Part shown: in pieces, positions 7,676-10,296 of the stretch
How the letters are laid out: the number at the start of each line of letters is the position of its first letter
Position numbering within the stretch: the stretch's first letter is position 1
Source of the DNA: Reddybacter sp041622675
GTDB taxonomy: Bacteria > Pseudomonadota > Gammaproteobacteria > Pseudomonadales > Porticoccaceae
DNA: 10,296 nucleotides
NCBI GenBank assembly: GCA_041622675.1
Contig: JBFJYH010000067.1
Location: forward strand, 1-10,296
Reading direction: 5' to 3'
Program-made: the position numbers and the translations under genes
Notes under the pieces: generated by a model
Seen by the model: the letters and a program-made list of their open reading frames with translations, nothing else
Told to the model about the DNA's origin: nothing
Database searches by the model: none

Positions 7676-8953
7676 ATGACAATTATTGCTGAACACGGCT
7701 ATTTGCTCCTTTCACTCGCCTGCGTTTTTGGTTTCTTCATGGCCTGGGGCATTGGCGCCAATGATGTTGCCAATGCCATGGGCACCTCAGTGGGTTCGCG
7801 CGCGCTGACAGTAAAACAGGCGATTATGATCGCCATGCTGTTTGAGTTTCTAGGTGCTTATTTGGCTGGGGGTGAAGTAACAGCCACTATTCGCAAAGGT
7901 ATTATCGATACCGCATCTATTGGCGACAAACCGGAACTGTTGGTGTTCGGCATGCTAGCGGCGTTATTGGCAGCGGGTACTTGGCTACTTATTGCCAGTA
8001 TTAAGGGCTGGCCAGTATCGACTACACACACCATTGTCGGCGCTATAGTTGGTTTTGCGGCGGTGGGTATTTCGGTGGATGCCGTGCACTGGGCAAAGGT
8101 GTGGAAGATTGTCGCCAGCTGGGTGGTCTCGCCAGTATTGGCCGGTGTTATCTCCTATGCGCTGTTTAAAAGTGTACAAACACTGATTCTTAATCACCGC
8201 GACCCCTTCACCCGCGCCAAACGCTTCATCCCCCTGTATATGTTTGCTGTCGGCTTTTTGATGTCGATGGTGACCCTGCTTAAGGGCCTTAAGCATGTTT
8301 TCAAAGATCAAGGCGTGAACATGAGCTTTGCCGAGTGCGCGCTCTATGCAGCGGTCGCCGGCTTGATCGTCACACTGATTGGTAGTTACTTTCTCAGCCG
8401 CATTGAAGAAGACCCCAAGATTGATGCCAATGACCGCTTCGCTAACGTCGAGCGCGTGTTCGCAGTGTTGATGATATTCACTGCCTGCAGCATGGCTTTT
8501 GCCCACGGTTCTAACGACGTCGCCAACGCTGTCGGCCCGCTGGCCGCCATTGTCGGTATCGTTAATAGCGGTACTATCGCTGCTAAAACAATAATGCCAA
8601 GCTGGATTCTCTTACTCGGCGGTGCCGGTATTATCCTTGGCTTGGCCACCTACGGCTTTAAAGTTATGGCCACGATTGGCCAAAAAATCACTATTTTGAC
8701 CCCGAGCAGGGGCTTTGCCGCTGAGCTGGGTGCTGCCGCCACCGTTGTTCTTGCCTCGGCTACGGGACTGCCCGTTTCAACCACACACACTCTGGTTGGT
8801 GCGGTACTGGGTGTTGGCTTTGCTCGTGGTATTGCCGCCATTAATTTACGTGTTGTAGGCACTATCTTTATGTCCTGGTTGGTGACGCTACCAGCCGGAG
8901 CCGGCTTGTCGATTGTCTTCTTCTTTATTCTCAAAGGTATTTTTATTAACTGA
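7676..8953 (+). CDS. pit: PiT-family inorganic phosphate transporter
   Basis: This 425-residue inner-membrane protein has about ten hydrophobic segments and imports inorganic phosphate by ion symport. The internal duplication of the PiT family (PF01384) is plain. GANDVANA at residues 27-34 is mirrored by HGSNDVANA at 277-285, and PVSTTHT at 113-119 by PVSTTHT at 366-372; these are the two halves of the phosphate and cation site. A polar stretch around residues 230-260 (RIEEDPKIDANDRFANVERV) is the central loop between halves. It is shorter than E. coli PitA (499 residues), and the GTSVGSRALT and TIRKGIID wording recalls sodium-coupled PiT proteins, so sodium coupling is possible but not proven. 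It lies 57 bases downstream of the DUF47 gene without a promoter of its own that I can see, so co-transcription is likely. No strong Shine-Dalgarno is visible before the ATG. Confidence 0.96.
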   Translation: MTIIAEHGYLLLSLACVFGFFMAWGIGANDVANAMGTSVGSRALTVKQAIMIAMLFEFLGAYLAGGEVTATIRKGIIDTASIGDKPELLVFGMLAALLAAGTWLLIASIKGWPVSTTHTIVGAIVGFAAVGISVDAVHWAKVWKIVASWVVSPVLAGVISYALFKSVQTLILNHRDPFTRAKRFIPLYMFAVGFLMSMVTLLKGLKHVFKDQGVNMSFAECALYAAVAGLIVTLIGSYFLSRIEEDPKIDANDRFANVERVFAVLMIFTACSMAFAHGSNDVANAVGPLAAIVGIVNSGTIAAKTIMPSWILLLGGAGIILGLATYGFKVMATIGQKITILTPSRGFAAELGAAATVVLASATGLPVSTTHTLVGAVLGVGFARGIAAINLRVVGTIFMSWLVTLPAGAGLSIVFFFILKGIFIN

Positions 8954-8971
8954 TACCCACCACAAACCCTT

Positions 8972-9043
8972 AAAACAAAAGGCTAGCGAGTCGGTAATGA
9001 GTGGCTTAAGGGGTAGGGGTCTCGGCTAGCCTGTATTTGTTTT
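8972..9043. terminator. Candidate bidirectional terminator between pit and alkaline phosphatase genes
   Basis: GGCTAGCGAG (8981-8990) pairs with CTCGGCTAGCC (9021-9031) with one bulged G at 9024. Outside it, AAAACAAA (8972-8979) pairs with TTTGTTTT (9036-9043) across a small internal loop. The 30-base apical loop is long. A T-rich tract therefore follows the GC stem on both strands, as expected between two convergent genes. The T-tracts are interrupted and the loop is large, so efficiency is uncertain. The rest of 8954-9069 holds nothing else recognisable. Confidence 0.6.
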
Positions 9044-9069
9044 GCCCTTAGAGTTTATCTTTGGTGGTT

Positions 9070-10296
9070 TCACTTGGCTCGGGGCAATCTGTGAGCGGAT
9101 GCCTTGCGCATGATGTGGTAGATGACATTTTGTTCCATAACCCCGTGAACTAGGTGCGAACCGGGCCCCGTGGCATAAATGGCCACATCTTCTGCGGCGT
9201 GGGTTTCCGAATCTAAATGCACTAGTGATTCCTGGTGGAAGCCCGTACTTTCGGTATCAATACCCTTGAGATCCGTGCGCCCGGGGCTTGGGGCCTCGCC
9301 ATAACGGGTGTCAGCGTTCGTTTCATTACCCAGATCGGCAAAACCGAGGCCATTGATGTAACCCAGGGTTGTATAGGGCCGGCCACTTTTATCTAGGGCC
9401 TGTGAATGTTCGGGTTCACCGCTAGCGTCATTTTTTATCACTTTACCCAAAATCGGGTTGCCGCGGGTTGGGTAACCGGCGATGGTAAACGCGTGACTGT
9501 GGTCGGCGGTGACAATAATTAAGGTGTCGTCACCAGTCATATTGAGGGCTTTTTGCACCGCAGTGGACAGCTCAATAGTGTCGGTTAAGGCATTGTAAGC
9601 ACTTCCCGCATGGTGGCCATGATCAATGCGCCCGGCTTCCACCATTAAAAAATAGCCTTTGGGGTTTTTGCTCAGTAGTTCGATAGCCGTCGCTGTCATC
9701 TCGGTTAATGAGGGTTCCCCTGCCGCATCATTACTGCGGTCGGCCTCGTAACGCATGTGCGACATATTGAAGAGGCCGAGCAAATGATCGGTGTTGCCGA
9801 GGTCGATGGCAGCAAGCTGGGTCTGATTCCATACATAGGCAGAGCGGGGGTGTTGGCTCAGCCACTCCTGTGTTAAGTCGCGACCATCTTCACGTTCACC
9901 TTGCGCTCCGCTCTCGGGATCAGCCCCTAGCTCACGCTTAATAAAACCGCGCCGGCCACCGCCTAAAACAACTTCAATCCCGTCCCCATAGGGGAATGTA
10001 ATGAGCTGGCTGGCGATGTCCTGACAAAGCTCGGAATGGGTGAATTTGCCACCGTCGCGGTCATCTTCGTAATTGCGTTCAACACTGTGGGCATAGGTTG
10101 CCGCGGGGGTTGCATGGGTAATGCGCGCGGTGGAAATAATACCGGTCGACAGCCCCACCTGTTCGGCCTCTTCAAGAAAGGTGGCTACCTGGGCTCCCTC
10201 AAGTGTCGCGCAATCTCCGCGGGTAGCTGTCGCGTTAACACCGATAAGCCCGGCTTTGGTTTTGATACCGGACATGATGGCGGTCATGGTGCCAGC
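9070..10296 (-). CDS. Alkaline phosphatase, PhoA family (5' end outside window)
   Basis: This enzyme is a metal-dependent phosphomonoesterase that releases phosphate from organic esters, normally in the periplasm; the signal peptide would lie outside the window. The visible frame runs from the right edge to TGA (9070-9072). Its first codons are A-G-T before M-T-A-I-M-S-G, matching the nucleophile motif D-S-A-G-T, so the catalytic serine codon lies just past the edge. Numbering from the internal ATG at 10287, the metal ligands are E217, D222 and H226 (VEAGRIDHGHHAG), D262 and H263 (VTADHSHAF), and H363 (SETHAAEDV). H58 and T60 in ITHATPAA replace the E. coli D153/T155 pair by His/Thr, and H223 stands where E. 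coli has K328; this is the animal-type magnesium-site pattern. Cysteines C26 and C88 occupy positions like a conserved disulfide of animal enzymes. The gene faces the DUF47-pit operon, consistent with phosphate acquisition. The promoter is outside the window. Whether it is phoA by orthology cannot be said, so no symbol is given. Confidence 0.95.
   Translation of the reverse strand, partial: AGTMTAIMSGIKTKAGLIGVNATATRGDCATLEGAQVATFLEEAEQVGLSTGIISTARITHATPAATYAHSVERNYEDDRDGGKFTHSELCQDIASQLITFPYGDGIEVVLGGGRRGFIKRELGADPESGAQGEREDGRDLTQEWLSQHPRSAYVWNQTQLAAIDLGNTDHLLGLFNMSHMRYEADRSNDAAGEPSLTEMTATAIELLSKNPKGYFLMVEAGRIDHGHHAGSAYNALTDTIELSTAVQKALNMTGDDTLIIVTADHSHAFTIAGYPTRGNPILGKVIKNDASGEPEHSQALDKSGRPYTTLGYINGLGFADLGNETNADTRYGEAPSPGRTDLKGIDTESTGFHQESLVHLDSETHAAEDVAIYATGPGSHLVHGVMEQNVIYHIMRKASAHRLPRAK

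Noticed and set aside
7985..8506. 173-codon open frame antisense to pit
   Set aside because: The overlapping pit frame has clear duplicated family motifs; the antisense frame shows no recognisable protein features.
1..10296. Mobile elements, CRISPR arrays, tRNA or rRNA genes, defence systems
   Set aside because: No transposase, integrase, regular spaced repeats, cloverleaf-like sequence or defence domain was seen; all large frames are accounted for by ordinary families.

Overview
The window reads as a chromosomal segment of a Gram-negative gammaproteobacterium. RecG is close to the enterobacterial and pseudomonad length, with its Walker lysine at residue 302. The partial first gene resembles a DUF3592-type membrane protein I know from pseudomonads. 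A very large DUF748/AsmA-like envelope protein is present, and the alkaline phosphatase and PiT transporter look like those of marine relatives. A marine lineage such as the Cellvibrionales is plausible, but I cannot fix the genus. Coding density is high, base composition looks even, and I see no mobile elements, RNA genes or CRISPR arrays.

Layout: (1) 1-1068 (+) is the C-terminal part of a DUF3592-type membrane protein whose 5' end lies beyond the left edge. (2) 1102-1503 (-) is a stand-alone two-CBS-domain protein with a good sigma70-type promoter and Shine-Dalgarno site. (3) 1504-1676 is a divergent intergenic region carrying a 15-bp tandem repeat just before recG. (4) 1677-3755 (+) is recG, followed after 38 bases by (5) a 1000-residue DUF748 protein at 3794-6796 (+), probably co-transcribed. 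(6) 6797-6937 holds a perfect 7-bp inverted repeat next to a strong promoter candidate. (7) 6938-7618 (+) is a PhoU-like DUF47/TIGR00153 protein and (8) 7676-8953 (+) is a PiT-family phosphate transporter; together they form the widespread DUF47-pit operon. (9) 8954-9069 contains a long imperfect hairpin that looks like a bidirectional terminator. (10) 9070 to the right edge (-) is a PhoA-family alkaline phosphatase, cut by the window just after the nucleophilic serine codon.

Functionally, the right-hand third is a phosphate-acquisition cluster: a presumably periplasmic alkaline phosphatase releases phosphate, PiT imports it, and the DUF47 protein probably modulates PiT. The left part is mixed housekeeping: replication-fork and recombination repair (RecG), an envelope AsmA-like protein, and a CBS regulatory protein. 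I do not see a convincing previously undescribed system. The most unusual items are the tandem repeat upstream of recG, the palindrome upstream of the DUF47-pit promoter, and an alkaline phosphatase with animal-like metal-site and cysteine features.
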